Positions 10,369-16,984 of a DNA stretch of 23,347 nt are shown one piece after another. The DNA lies in IMG/VR virus record IMGVR_UViG_3300033571_010102, positions 1 to 23,347 of that record; one strand, 5' to 3'. A program made the position numbers and the translations under genes. The notes under the pieces are model-generated. The model was given only the letters and a program-made list of their open reading frames with translations, did no database searches and had not been told where the DNA came from. How positions within the stretch are numbered: position 1 is the first letter of the stretch; each line of letters opens with the position of its first letter. Source of the DNA: a virus.

Positions 10369-10540
10369 ACACTGCGCATATCTATCTGTTAGGCTGTTGA
10401 TTGAAACTGAGGACACTCTTACTACCGAAGAAGTAGATGAACTCATCAGCTCTCTTGACTATAGTTTTGAGTCTGAATACGGAACTGTCTCTACTCAGAT
10501 TTCAGAACAAGAAATTATGTGGATCAATAAAAATGTTTGA
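10361..10540 (+). CDS. hypothetical protein, 59 aa
   Basis: ATG 10361 follows GGGAGGAAAACCACG and overlaps the previous gene by eight bases. MPKHCAYLSVRLLIETEDTLTTEEVDELISSLDYSFESEYGTVSTQISEQEIMWI has a beta-alpha-beta feel (a ferredoxin-like half). No family recognised. Confidence 0.55.
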   Translation: MPKHCAYLSVRLLIETEDTLTTEEVDELISSLDYSFESEYGTVSTQISEQEIMWINKNV

Positions 10541-10697
10541 AGTTAGACTAATTAACAAAGAAACAGGTAAAGTCCACTGCATAGACGACCATCCGGTTAT
10601 TATTACTACAGAATTTCCAGGATATGTTGCAGATGAACTTCTACGAAATAGGAATTTAGATAAGTGGTCAATAGAAATAAGAGAACTAAGAAGCTAA
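10533..10697 (+). CDS. hypothetical protein, 54 aa
   Basis: ATG 10533 overlaps the preceding stop by eight bases. MFEVRLINKETGKVHCIDDHPVIITTEFPGYVADELLRNRNLDKWSIEIRELRS has beta-strand-rich ends and a short helix. No family recognised. Confidence 0.5.
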   Translation: MFEVRLINKETGKVHCIDDHPVIITTEFPGYVADELLRNRNLDKWSIEIRELRS

Positions 10698-10918
10698 GAA
10701 TATTTAGCATAACTAAGTTTTATTTAGGTGGCTGCATATCTGTAGGTAGCTTTGTGTTTGCAGAAAATCTTGCAACAGCTGATATGCTACCTATTAATTG
10801 GGATCAGCTATCTCATATCGCAGTCTGGCTTCCACTAACTCATATAGGACTTAGTTTAGAATTTATGCCTAATCGCTGGCCTAAGTTAGTTTATGTAAAT
10901 TTAAATAAATTCCTGTAG
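10664..10918 (+). CDS. putative membrane protein, 84 aa
   Basis: The open frame starts at GTG 10664, within the end of the previous gene, and no strong ribosome-binding site is visible, so the start is uncertain. After a basic N-terminus come hydrophobic stretches (FYLGGCISVGSFVFAENLA and LSHIAVWLPLTHIGLSLEF), possibly two membrane helices. It ends exactly where the Pho-box-like promoter begins. Confidence 0.45.
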   Translation: MVNRNKRTKKLRIFSITKFYLGGCISVGSFVFAENLATADMLPINWDQLSHIAVWLPLTHIGLSLEFMPNRWPKLVYVNLNKFL

Positions 10919-10957
10919 CTGTCATAAAATTGTTACAAAATTGTGATATTCTATAAT
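10919..10957 (+). promoter_or_regulatory. PhoB-type promoter of pstS (three 11-bp Pho-box repeats plus -10)
   Basis: CTGTCAT-AAAA (10919-10929), TTGTTAC-AAAA (10930-10940) and TTGTGAT-ATTC (10941-10951) form three 11-bp direct repeats of the Pho-box form (7-bp half-site plus 4 A/T-rich bases). A perfect -10, TATAAT (10952-10957), follows. The first repeat equals the classical CTGTCATAAAA. No good -35 is present, as is typical of activator-dependent PhoB promoters. This implies induction by the host PhoR-PhoB system under phosphate limitation. Confidence 0.8.
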
Positions 10958-10995
10958 TAGCATAGAATGCTCTATGTAATTTATAGGAGAAACTC

Positions 10996-11958
10996 ATGAT
11001 AAAAACTTTAACTATTGCTGGTATATTAGCTATATCTACTTCTAGCGTTTATGCTAGAGATCAAATTCAAGTAACTGGATCTTCAACTGTTCTGCCATAT
11101 GCAACTATTGTAGCAGAAGCATTTGGTGAAAACTTTGATTTTCCATCGCCTGTTGTAGAAGGTGGTGGGTCTGGTGCTGGCCGTAAAAAACTATGCGAAG
11201 GAGTTGGCGAAAACACTGTTGACATTGCAAACTCTTCTTCAAAAATGAAAGACGAAGAATGGGCCAAGTGTGAAGCTGCTATTGGCGCCATCACTGAAGT
11301 TCGCTTTGGTTATGATGGAATTGTATTCGCTTCAAATATTGATGCTTTAAATCTTGATAATGTAACAGTAGCTCAACTATATACTGCGCTACACGCAGAC
11401 AGCACTGCGCGTCTATGGAGTGATGTAGACTCTACACTACCAGCTACCGAAATTCTAGCTTACATTCCAGGTACTAAACATGGAACACGTGAAGTGTTTG
11501 ATGTAAAGGTCATGGAAGCTGGCTGTAAAGAAGTACTAGGAGTTGAAAAACTAGACGACGATCAGAAAAAGGCATGTGTGAAGGTACGTACTGACGGTGC
11601 AGCCGTTGACATCGATGGCGACTATACAGAAACACTTGCTCGTCTCGATGCAAACAAGACATCACTCGGCGTATTTGGTCTAAGCTTCTATCAGAACAAT
11701 ACTGATAAACTAGAAGTGTCTACAGTAAGCGGTGTTACGCCTAGCGTAGAAACAATCTCAAGTGGTGACTACCCTATCAGCCGTCCACTCTACTTCTACG
11801 TTAAGAATGCGCATCTTGACGTAATTCCTGGATTAAAAGAGTATGTGGCATTCTTTTTAAGTGATGATATGTCAGGTCCAGACGGTGCATTAGTACAATA
11901 CGGTCTTGTTCCAGATCCTGAGCTAGCTACTACACAAGCTGCAATCGCTTCTTGGTAA
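10996..11958 (+). CDS. pstS: phosphate-binding periplasmic protein PstS
   Basis: This 320-residue protein has a signal peptide (MIKTLTIAGILAISTSSVYA, cleavage likely after residue 20). The PstS phosphate-binding signatures follow: TGSSTVLPY at 27-35, GGGSGAG at 56-62, and IANSSSKMKDEE. The later ISRPLYFYVKN segment is typical of the family. It would bind phosphate in the host periplasm and deliver it to the host PstCAB transporter, supporting phage DNA synthesis. ATG 10996 follows AGGAGAAACTC. The length fits phage and marine bacterial PstS. The dedicated Pho-box promoter and terminator make it a self-contained gene cassette. Confidence 0.93.
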   Translation: MIKTLTIAGILAISTSSVYARDQIQVTGSSTVLPYATIVAEAFGENFDFPSPVVEGGGSGAGRKKLCEGVGENTVDIANSSSKMKDEEWAKCEAAIGAITEVRFGYDGIVFASNIDALNLDNVTVAQLYTALHADSTARLWSDVDSTLPATEILAYIPGTKHGTREVFDVKVMEAGCKEVLGVEKLDDDQKKACVKVRTDGAAVDIDGDYTETLARLDANKTSLGVFGLSFYQNNTDKLEVSTVSGVTPSVETISSGDYPISRPLYFYVKNAHLDVIPGLKEYVAFFLSDDMSGPDGALVQYGLVPDPELATTQAAIASW

Positions 11959-11981
11959 TAGCAATACATCTATCTCTTTAA

Positions 11982-12010
11982 AAAGAGGGTTGACAAGCCC
12001 TCTTTTTTTA
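11982..12010 (+). terminator. terminator of pstS with promoter -35 in its loop
   Basis: AAAGAGGG (11982-11989) pairs with CCCTCTTT (11998-12005), followed by TTTTATTT. The loop TTGACAAG contains the consensus -35 box of the next promoter. Confidence 0.85.
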
Positions 12011-12018
12011 TTTATAAT
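11990..12018 (+). promoter_or_regulatory. consensus promoter TTGACA-17-TATAAT
   Basis: Perfect sigma70 consensus: TTGACA (11990-11995), 17-bp spacer, TATAAT (12013-12018). It is embedded in the pstS terminator and drives the gene at 12039. Confidence 0.85.
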
Positions 12019-12038
12019 ACCCTATATGGAGTAAAACA

Positions 12039-12185
12039 ATGAGCATCAAAACACTAGGATACATTAAAGCCGCTATTAGAATTGTAGCGTTTGCTGGATT
12101 AGCTGTAGGGCTGTTTTCAGGAGCTACCACAGCTACGTTGCTGTTGGCAGCTGAACTCATTAACCTTAAATGTTTAATGGCTTAA
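12039..12185 (+). CDS. 48-aa membrane protein
   Basis: ATG 12039 follows TGGAG. MSIKTLGYIKAAIRIVAFAGLAVGLFSGATTATLLLAAELINLKCLMA has a basic N-terminus and a long Ala/Gly-rich hydrophobic stretch that could be one or two helices. It is expressed from a consensus promoter. A toxin-like, holin-like or regulatory membrane peptide is possible; function unknown. Confidence 0.6.
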   Translation: MSIKTLGYIKAAIRIVAFAGLAVGLFSGATTATLLLAAELINLKCLMA

Positions 12186-12186
12186 A

Positions 12187-12549
12187 GTGATTAAAGCATT
12201 TAGAGCAAAACAAGTTGAGTCTATCATTGAACGATATGATTCAAACACCTATGGTATTTATATTGGTTATCAAGCTATTGGTGACTGTATAGGTCCAACG
12301 AAGATTGGGCGTACTATCAATTTGAAAGCAATCGAGCGCGGACGCGCTCAAGGCGGAGCAGACTGGTGGTTTCACTCTTTCTGGCTACTCGACAGTCGTG
12401 CAGAAACTTATAGCGTAGAGTCTCGCATTAAAGCAAGCCTAAAGCAGTACAAAATTAAAGGCACGCAGTCACAAACAGAATTATACTCACTATCTTTAGC
12501 AGAAGCCGAAACGCTAGTTTCACAACTGCTAGGGCCTTCTGCAATTTAA
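12187..12549 (+). CDS. T5orf172 / GIY-YIG-superfamily protein
   Basis: The start is GTG 12187, one base after the previous stop. In this 120-residue protein, YGIYIGYQAIGDCIGPTKIGRTINLKAIERGRAQGG contains the KIGRT motif and strand layout of T5orf172 (Mug113-like) domains, a GIY-YIG nuclease relative. A later SRAETYSVESRIKASLKQYK segment offers the conserved Glu. A DNA endonuclease or mobile-element role is likely, though many family members are uncharacterised. It lies directly upstream of the tmRNA locus. Confidence 0.7.
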   Translation: MIKAFRAKQVESIIERYDSNTYGIYIGYQAIGDCIGPTKIGRTINLKAIERGRAQGGADWWFHSFWLLDSRAETYSVESRIKASLKQYKIKGTQSQTELYSLSLAEAETLVSQLLGPSAI

Positions 12550-12570
12550 TAAGCTCTGATTACGTAAATT

Positions 12571-12613
12571 AGACGCAGGTAAGACTCGGGGGCGGTACCC
12601 GACGACTCCACCA
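12571..12613 (+). ncRNA. ssrA: permuted tmRNA, acceptor piece
   Basis: In order: CAGGTAA (12576-12582), the 3' strand of helix P2; the T-arm TCGGG-GGCGGTA-CCCGA (12586-12602); the acceptor 3' strand CGACTCC (12603-12609); A73 and encoded CCA (12611-12613). CGACTCC pairs with GGGGTCG at the start of the coding piece, with the G3-U70 pair needed for alanine charging. The 5' boundary is approximate; the upstream trailer may include 12550-12570. Confidence 0.88.
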
Positions 12614-12712
12614 AAGATACTCCGCCACTTAATACATAAATGCGGAGTATTTCCGGAACACTTTCCGCGGGTCAGTCAGTGGTTCGAAACACTGCCGTGG
12701 AGTATCTTTGAT
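12614..12712 (+). other. tmRNA intervening segment with competing hairpins
   Basis: This is the segment removed when a permuted pre-tmRNA matures into two pieces. Its ends pair perfectly (AAAGATACTCC 12613-12623 with GGAGTATCTTT 12699-12709). The same 5' strand can instead pair with GCGGAGTAT at 12642-12650. A T-loop-like hairpin CAGTG-GTTCGAAA-CACTG (12676-12693) also lies inside. At 99 nt it is long for such a segment. Confidence 0.75.
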
Positions 12713-12882
12713 GGGGTCGAAATAGGATCGATTACTTGAAGACGAAGAAACCAGGAGCCAGTGCGCAAGCGACTGTAACCGCAAGAAAATTAACAATTGC
12801 AAACGATAACTTTGCTCCTAAGGAATTTGCACTAGCTGCATAATCCTGTGGGTATGGGCTCCACCTAGAAACAGAACGGGCC
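12713..12882 (+). ncRNA. ssrA: permuted tmRNA, coding piece with tag ANDNFAPKEFALAA
   Basis: It starts with the acceptor 5' strand GGGGTCG (12713-12719) and the AAATAGGATCG D-like region. TTACTTG (12732-12738) pairs with CAGGTAA of the acceptor piece as P2. The tag frame begins at resume codon GCA 12799 and ends at TAA 12841-12843, giving 14 residues of the alphaproteobacterial ANDN...AA type. GGAGCC (12754-12759) can pair with GGCTCC (12857-12862) around the tag. tmRNA with SmpB rescues stalled ribosomes and tags nascent chains for proteolysis. The 3' boundary is estimated. Confidence 0.9.
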
Positions 12883-12906
12883 TACTGTTGTAAAAATGTA
12901 ACAGTA
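12883..12906 (+). other. hairpin at the tmRNA 3' border
   Basis: TACTGTT (12883-12889) and AACAGTA (12900-12906) form a 7-bp stem with an A-rich loop. No T-run follows, so it is more likely a processing or stability element than a terminator. Confidence 0.45.
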
Positions 12907-12929
12907 AACTAGTTTTGGTTGAGAGATGC

Positions 12930-12958
12930 TTGACATTTACATAACATTATGTTAATAT
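12930..12958 (+). promoter_or_regulatory. promoter TTGACA-17-TAATAT of the beta-barrel gene
   Basis: A perfect -35 TTGACA (12930-12935), 17-bp spacer, TAATAT (12953-12958), about 50 bp upstream of ATG 13010. Confidence 0.75.
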
Positions 12959-13009
12959 AACTCATAAGCTAAGAAATTAGTTTTATTAACAACTTAAGAG
13001 GTGAAAACT

Positions 13010-13762
13010 ATGAATAAACTATTACTTTCTGTTGCATTTTTAGCTATGTTAGCTGGCACTGCAATTGCTGCTGAAATTGGCGGAAGCATTGAACTTGAAG
13101 TAGAAAAGAATGTTGCAGACAATTATGGCGCTGCACTTACTTATAACCTAAACTATACTGGCGGTAGCGAAGAGCTAGGCGCAAGTGCAAGCATTGGTTT
13201 TGAAAATGATGCAATTGACTCTTGGTCTTTGGGAGTTAATCTTATGGGAGCCGGTATCTCTGTTGGAGATCAAGGCAGCCTATTCATCGAAGGCTATGAT
13301 GGAGCTACTTTAGCTGATCCAGCTATTGACGAGTCTCTAAGAGTTAACTACTCTGGAGCTAGCGTAGCACTAGGCTTTGGAGACTTTGAAAACGATTTAA
13401 CTGATATTGAAAGCGTACAAGCTGCTTATGAAATGGCAGTAGCTGGTGTAGATCTTGCAGCCGCTGTAGACTACAACCTAGATAGCGAAGACTATGCAGT
13501 TGGCGTGTTAGCTAGCTATGCTATGAATGATAAGCTACGCGTAGGTGGAGCTGTTACTTACTCTGACATTTTAGCTTATGAAGCTACTGTTAGCACACTA
13601 GGAGTTACTGGATACATCAACGGTGACGAAGATGAGTTTGCTCAGAATGTTGGAGCTGGTTATGAAACTAAGCTAAACGGACTAGCACTAAACGCAAAAG
13701 TTAACTATAATCTAGATAGCGAAGAGATTGCTCCTACTCTAGGAGTAGCATTCAAGTTCTAA
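13010..13762 (+). CDS. secreted outer-membrane beta-barrel (porin-like) protein
   Basis: ATG 13010 follows AGAGGTG. An in-frame GTG at 13001 is part of the ribosome-binding region. In this 250-residue protein the signal peptide is MNKLLLSVAFLAMLAGTAIA, with cleavage before AEIGG. The mature part is a series of amphipathic strands with Gly/Ala/Tyr-rich alternation and Asp/Glu-rich turns, and ends in LGVAFKF; a C-terminal Phe is the usual BAM recognition signal. It would insert in the host outer membrane. Roles could be superinfection exclusion by receptor alteration, or solute (perhaps phosphate) uptake. It has its own strong promoter and terminator. The family within porins is not recognised. 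Confidence 0.75.
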   Translation: MNKLLLSVAFLAMLAGTAIAAEIGGSIELEVEKNVADNYGAALTYNLNYTGGSEELGASASIGFENDAIDSWSLGVNLMGAGISVGDQGSLFIEGYDGATLADPAIDESLRVNYSGASVALGFGDFENDLTDIESVQAAYEMAVAGVDLAAAVDYNLDSEDYAVGVLASYAMNDKLRVGGAVTYSDILAYEATVSTLGVTGYINGDEDEFAQNVGAGYETKLNGLALNAKVNYNLDSEEIAPTLGVAFKF

Positions 13763-13790
13763 TATATTAATTATACTGTGAACTCAACTG

Positions 13791-13826
13791 AGACTGGGAC
13801 TAATACTCCCAGTCTTTTTTATTTTT
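13791..13826 (+). terminator. intrinsic terminator of the beta-barrel gene
   Basis: A 9-bp perfect stem AGACTGGGA/TCCCAGTCT (13791-13799/13807-13815), then TTTTTATTTTT. Confidence 0.92.
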
Positions 13827-13829
13827 AGT

Positions 13830-13858
13830 TTGACTGTTACTGTGTGTTATGCTATATT
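13830..13858 (+). promoter_or_regulatory. promoter TTGACT-17-TATATT
   Basis: TTGACT (13830-13835), 17-bp spacer, TATATT (13853-13858), immediately after the terminator. It heads the operon that begins at 13882. Confidence 0.7.
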
Positions 13859-13881
13859 CTTAGTATAAAGGAGATATTATC

Positions 13882-14082
13882 ATGCTTAAACAACTAATTA
13901 CACACGCTGTAGATAACTACGAAAGTGACGGTTGGGATATTATGGTTGAGACTATGGACGATTCAGACATTGAGTCTATCATTGCTCACTGTGAATCACT
14001 TGAAGAAGCTATTGAAACCATGAGAACTTATCTACAGCCGATATATGAAAATCGTGAAGAAATTCGTTCAACCGCTTGGTGA
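13882..14082 (+). CDS. hypothetical acidic protein, 66 aa
   Basis: ATG 13882 follows AAAGGAGAT. The protein (MLKQLITHAVDNYESDGWDIMVETMDDSDIESIIAHCESLEEAIETMRTYL) is acidic and helical. First gene of a long run of small overlapping genes. No family recognised. Confidence 0.65.
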   Translation: MLKQLITHAVDNYESDGWDIMVETMDDSDIESIIAHCESLEEAIETMRTYLQPIYENREEIRSTAW

Positions 14083-14086
14083 TAAC

Positions 14087-14254
14087 ATGGAACTCATTAA
14101 AGAAACGATTAGTAAAGAAATTGATTCTATTAGACGATATATTAATAGCTTAGAAGATCAATATGTTGAACGCACTTACGAGTTAGATGAAGCATATCAA
14201 CTACTAGAAGCATATAAGCTAGTACATTTTGATATGTTTGGAGAAGATTATTAA
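14087..14254 (+). CDS. hypothetical coiled-coil protein, 55 aa
   Basis: ATG 14087 (MELIKETISKEIDSIRRYINSLEDQYVERTYELDEAYQLLEAYKLV) lies four bases after the previous stop. It is predicted as one long helix with heptad-like Leu/Ile spacing. It ends in TTAATG, overlapping the next start by one base. Confidence 0.55.
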   Translation: MELIKETISKEIDSIRRYINSLEDQYVERTYELDEAYQLLEAYKLVHFDMFGEDY

Positions 14255-14421
14255 TGGATACGAGTAGAGTAAACCGCGTAGAACTTATTGAAGTTGGTAG
14301 CGGTCGTAAGTATGTTAAATATCGCGTAAAAGAAGTTAACTTTGAACTACAAGATAATAGACACACTCTAAAGATTTTTGTGACTCCAGAAGAGCATGAA
14401 GAGGAAATATTCAATGACTAG
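14254..14421 (+). CDS. hypothetical protein, 55 aa
   Basis: ATG 14254 shares a base with the preceding TAA. MDTSRVNRVELIEVGSGRKYVKYRVKEVNFELQDNRHTLKIFVTPEEHEEEIFND is strand-rich with an acidic end, probably a small beta protein. It overlaps the next start (ATGACTAG). No family recognised. Confidence 0.55.
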   Translation: MDTSRVNRVELIEVGSGRKYVKYRVKEVNFELQDNRHTLKIFVTPEEHEEEIFND

Positions 14422-14608
14422 CGCTAAAGTGCATAGCATAGAAGAGCATAGCGATGGTAGTGCTACCTATTTATTCGACATAGCTGAGGACATGATTCCT
14501 ATGCTGTCTAGCATCGGTTTAAAATTTTCACTTTACTGTTTAAGTAAAAATTTAACTGTAGATCAAGGATTTGAAGCACTTCTTACTCAAATCAGTAAAA
14601 CAGAGTAA
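14414..14608 (+). CDS. hypothetical protein, 64 aa
   Basis: ATG 14414 follows GAGGAAATATTCA inside the end of the previous gene. MTSAKVHSIEEHSDGSATYLFDIAEDMIPMLSSIGLKFSLYCLSKNLTVDQGFEALL is a mixed alpha/beta small protein of a type seen often in large phages. No function known. Confidence 0.6.
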   Translation: MTSAKVHSIEEHSDGSATYLFDIAEDMIPMLSSIGLKFSLYCLSKNLTVDQGFEALLTQISKTE

Positions 14609-14609
14609 A

Positions 14610-14885
14610 ATGATGTTTAAGCTGTCCGACTTTATTATGATGGAAACGCAGTTTCCCCGCGGGGTACAGGTTGTGTTAGACTTTGACGTCTATCATCTTA
14701 GTATTGTGTGTAACGATATGTCTGCCGGGCATGAGGACGGATTGTACGAAACAGCCCTATTCAATTCCAAAAAGGGTATTGCAATGGACACTATTGAAGT
14801 AAAAGGACGCTTGACAGAGGCTGATGTTGATGTTATTATTAATGATATTCACCAACTAACTAAGATTAGCCCTATTCAAGTATGA
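14610..14885 (+). CDS. hypothetical protein, 91 aa
   Basis: ATG 14610 (or 14613) directly follows the previous stop. The central part FPRGVQVVLDFDVYHLSIVCNDMSAGHEDGLYETALFN is strand-rich and acidic, followed by a DTIEVKGRLTEADVDVIINDIHQL helix. No family recognised. Confidence 0.6.
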   Translation: MMFKLSDFIMMETQFPRGVQVVLDFDVYHLSIVCNDMSAGHEDGLYETALFNSKKGIAMDTIEVKGRLTEADVDVIINDIHQLTKISPIQV

Positions 14886-14892
14886 GAGCGCC

Positions 14893-15063
14893 ATGTCAAT
14901 CAAAGCATTATTTCTAAGCTATGTAGAACATCAAAGAGCTGCTAACGATTTTAAGGTTGCAAAAGGCTTTAATCATCCTATTACTGTTGAAGCGTATGAT
15001 AAGGCTAATAATCTTAAACGTAAGATCTTAGAACAGCTTGATGAATTGGAGAGCGTCCAATGA
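14893..15063 (+). CDS. hypothetical helical protein, 56 aa
   Basis: ATG 14893 follows GAGAGCGCC. MSIKALFLSYVEHQRAANDFKVAKGFNHPITVEAYDKANNLKRKILEQLDELESVQ is nearly all helical. The stop overlaps the next start as ATGA (15060-15063). Confidence 0.5.
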   Translation: MSIKALFLSYVEHQRAANDFKVAKGFNHPITVEAYDKANNLKRKILEQLDELESVQ

Positions 15064-15227
15064 AATATGCGCTAAAGCTATTAATGAACTCTGACTACAG
15101 CTATGTCACTAGACCTAGTGGTAAAATGTATGAAGTAGAAGTAGTTACCTATGATAGCTATGAAGAAGCGGAAGCAGCTGCGGCACCTTGGGGCAGAGGC
15201 GTAAGAATTGTGGAGTATGAAAAGTGA
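15060..15227 (+). CDS. hypothetical protein, 55 aa
   Basis: It starts in the ATGA overlap with the previous gene and ends in a GTGA overlap with the metallophosphoesterase. MKYALKLLMNSDYSYVTRPSGKMYEVEVVTYDSYEEAEAAAAPWGRGVRIVEYEK has a beta-hairpin start and an acidic helix. Translation is coupled on both sides. Confidence 0.5.
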   Translation: MKYALKLLMNSDYSYVTRPSGKMYEVEVVTYDSYEEAEAAAAPWGRGVRIVEYEK

Positions 15228-15874
15228 CCCTCACTAGACTAATTGGCGATATTCACGGTATGGTGAATGACTACAAGCTGTACTCAATTGACAAGTTTGA
15301 AGGGCCTACTATTCAGATTGGCGATTTTGGAGTTGGGTTTGGTCAAAGCGATTATTGGCACGAGTCAATGGACGCATATCATAATGCTGGTAATCATCGC
15401 TTTATTCGTGGAAATCACGATAATCCTAGCCAGTGTAAAAGCATGAGTTCTTGGATTACTGACGGTAGAGTTGAGAATGATGTGATGTTTATCGGTGGAG
15501 CTTGGAGTATTGACAATCCTGATGCTCCTCCTGGCTGGTATAAACGTACTGCTGATGTGAATTGGTGGGCGGATGAAGAGTGCAGCGACGCTCAGTTTGA
15601 GCAGATGTACGAGATTTACAAAACGATAAAGCCGCGTGTAATGATTACTCATGATTGCCCTGCTAGCATCAGCTATCAAATGTTTTGGGGTAGCGGTTTT
15701 ATTAAAGGGCCTGTGTATCCTAATCGTACAGGAGCTTGGTTTGATCGCTTTCTTAATGCTCATCAACCAGATGAGTGGTACTTTGGACACTGGCATAAAA
15801 CTATGGCATACAAGTATGGACGTACTGCGTTTCAATGTATAGGCGAGCTTGACTATATTGACGTGGAGCTATAA
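15224..15874 (+). CDS. calcineurin-like metallophosphoesterase 1
   Basis: The start is GTG 15224 in a GTGA overlap. In 216 residues it carries the full metal-binding set: GDIHG (8-12), IGDFG (32-36), RGNHDNP (62-68), ITHDCP near 143-147 and FGHWH near 187-191. It would hydrolyse phosphomonoester or phosphodiester bonds using two metal ions in the cytoplasm. Known phage relatives include PP2C-like, 2',3'-cyclic and RNA-end phosphatases, so the substrate is open. A second, unrelated-looking enzyme of the same fold lies at 18209. Confidence 0.85.
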   Translation: MTLTRLIGDIHGMVNDYKLYSIDKFEGPTIQIGDFGVGFGQSDYWHESMDAYHNAGNHRFIRGNHDNPSQCKSMSSWITDGRVENDVMFIGGAWSIDNPDAPPGWYKRTADVNWWADEECSDAQFEQMYEIYKTIKPRVMITHDCPASISYQMFWGSGFIKGPVYPNRTGAWFDRFLNAHQPDEWYFGHWHKTMAYKYGRTAFQCIGELDYIDVEL

Positions 15875-16237
15875 ATGTCAGACCTATTAAAATCACTAGT
15901 AGACGTGTCAAAATATGAAGAAGAGTATCGCTTAAAATACGAAGCAGAGGTTAACTCTTGGTGGGAATCTCTGCCTCAGAATCAACGCGAGTTTGCTTTT
16001 TATGCAGTAGTAAGTCGTATTTATAAAGCTGAGATTGTTGAACATAAATCTTACAGAGGAGTGCTGTATGATACTTTCGGGTTCGATCCTGGTTTTTATA
16101 TGGATGGCATGAACTGCGGATATATGACTCTGCATAACAGTATTTATACAGCTGAAGAAATGCACAACTTAAGAGATAGAGAGCTAGCTGCTAGCAACGT
16201 TAAAGTTATCACTAACAAAACTGTAAAGGAAATATAA
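15875..16237 (+). CDS. hypothetical protein, 120 aa
   Basis: ATG 15875 directly follows the phosphoesterase stop. The protein is helical and aromatic-rich (KYEEEYRLKYEAEVNSWWESLPQNQREFAFYAVVSRIYKAEI), then a turn-rich part (FGFDPGFYMDGMNCGYMTLHNSIYTAEEM). Its stop shares a base with the next start. No family recognised. Confidence 0.7.
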   Translation: MSDLLKSLVDVSKYEEEYRLKYEAEVNSWWESLPQNQREFAFYAVVSRIYKAEIVEHKSYRGVLYDTFGFDPGFYMDGMNCGYMTLHNSIYTAEEMHNLRDRELAASNVKVITNKTVKEI

Positions 16238-16974
16238 TGCGCGTTAAAATTGGACCGTATAGAAAATGGTTTGGTCCCTACCAACTTGCAGAAAAAATTA
16301 TGTTCTGGGTGCCAAAAGAGCGCGACGAGCATGGATACCTGGGTAATGCAGATCGCGTTCATCGTTTTGGTGAATGGCTTGCTCATGGCAGCATTCAGCC
16401 GGAGGCTGAGGTAGGTGAAACCGTTGAGTGGGCTGGAGATCGCCATACCACTATTCTTACCAAACTGCTTGCTTGGATTGACTCCAAAAAGAAGCGTAAG
16501 ATTAGTGTTCGCATTGATCGCTGGGATACTTGGAACATGGAAACTACGCTTGGATACATTATTCGTCCTATGCTACAGCAACTCCATGCAAATAAGCATG
16601 GCGCTCCTTGGGTAGACGATGAAGATGTGCCTGAGCATCTTCGTAGCACTGCCGCTCGTGAACTTACCCAAGAAGAACGCGATAATGGTCATACTGACGA
16701 CAATCACTTCAAGCGTTGGGATTGGGTTCTCGACGAAATTATCTTCGCATTTGAAAGTCTTGAAGGCGGTATCAACGAAGACTGGGAAGAACAGTTCACT
16801 AGTGGTGAGTATGATTATCAGTTCAAAAAGATTGAGGAAGATGGCACTAGCCAGTTAGTTCGCGGACCAAATCATACTGCAGAAACTGATTGGGATGGTC
16901 ATCGTGCATACAGCGCTCGCATTCAAAACGGTTTCCGTCTTTTCGGCAAATACTATCAAAACCTTTGGGATTAA
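16237..16974 (+). CDS. conserved large-phage protein of unknown function, 245 aa
   Basis: ATG 16237 overlaps the previous TAA. The segment SVRIDRWDTWNMETTLGYIIRPMLQQLHANKHGAPWVDDEDVPEHLRS, followed by HFKRWDWVLDEIIFAFESL, is a pattern I associate with proteins found in many large myoviruses, without assigned function. It is acidic with many Trp and His and better codon use (CGT, GCT) than its neighbours, hinting at good expression. A HAD, nuclease or structural role is not visible. Confidence 0.75.
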   Translation: MRVKIGPYRKWFGPYQLAEKIMFWVPKERDEHGYLGNADRVHRFGEWLAHGSIQPEAEVGETVEWAGDRHTTILTKLLAWIDSKKKRKISVRIDRWDTWNMETTLGYIIRPMLQQLHANKHGAPWVDDEDVPEHLRSTAARELTQEERDNGHTDDNHFKRWDWVLDEIIFAFESLEGGINEDWEEQFTSGEYDYQFKKIEEDGTSQLVRGPNHTAETDWDGHRAYSARIQNGFRLFGKYYQNLWD

Positions 16975-16984
16975 GGAACATATT

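Noticed and set aside
12614-12712. Independent tRNA within the tmRNA intervening segment
   Set aside because: There is a T-loop-like hairpin, but no anticodon arm, no CCA and an 8-nt T loop.
12885-12906. Second Pho box upstream of the beta-barrel gene
   Set aside because: CTGTTGT-AAAA-ATGTAAC resembles the repeat only loosely and forms an inverted repeat at the tmRNA end; the gene already has a near-consensus promoter.
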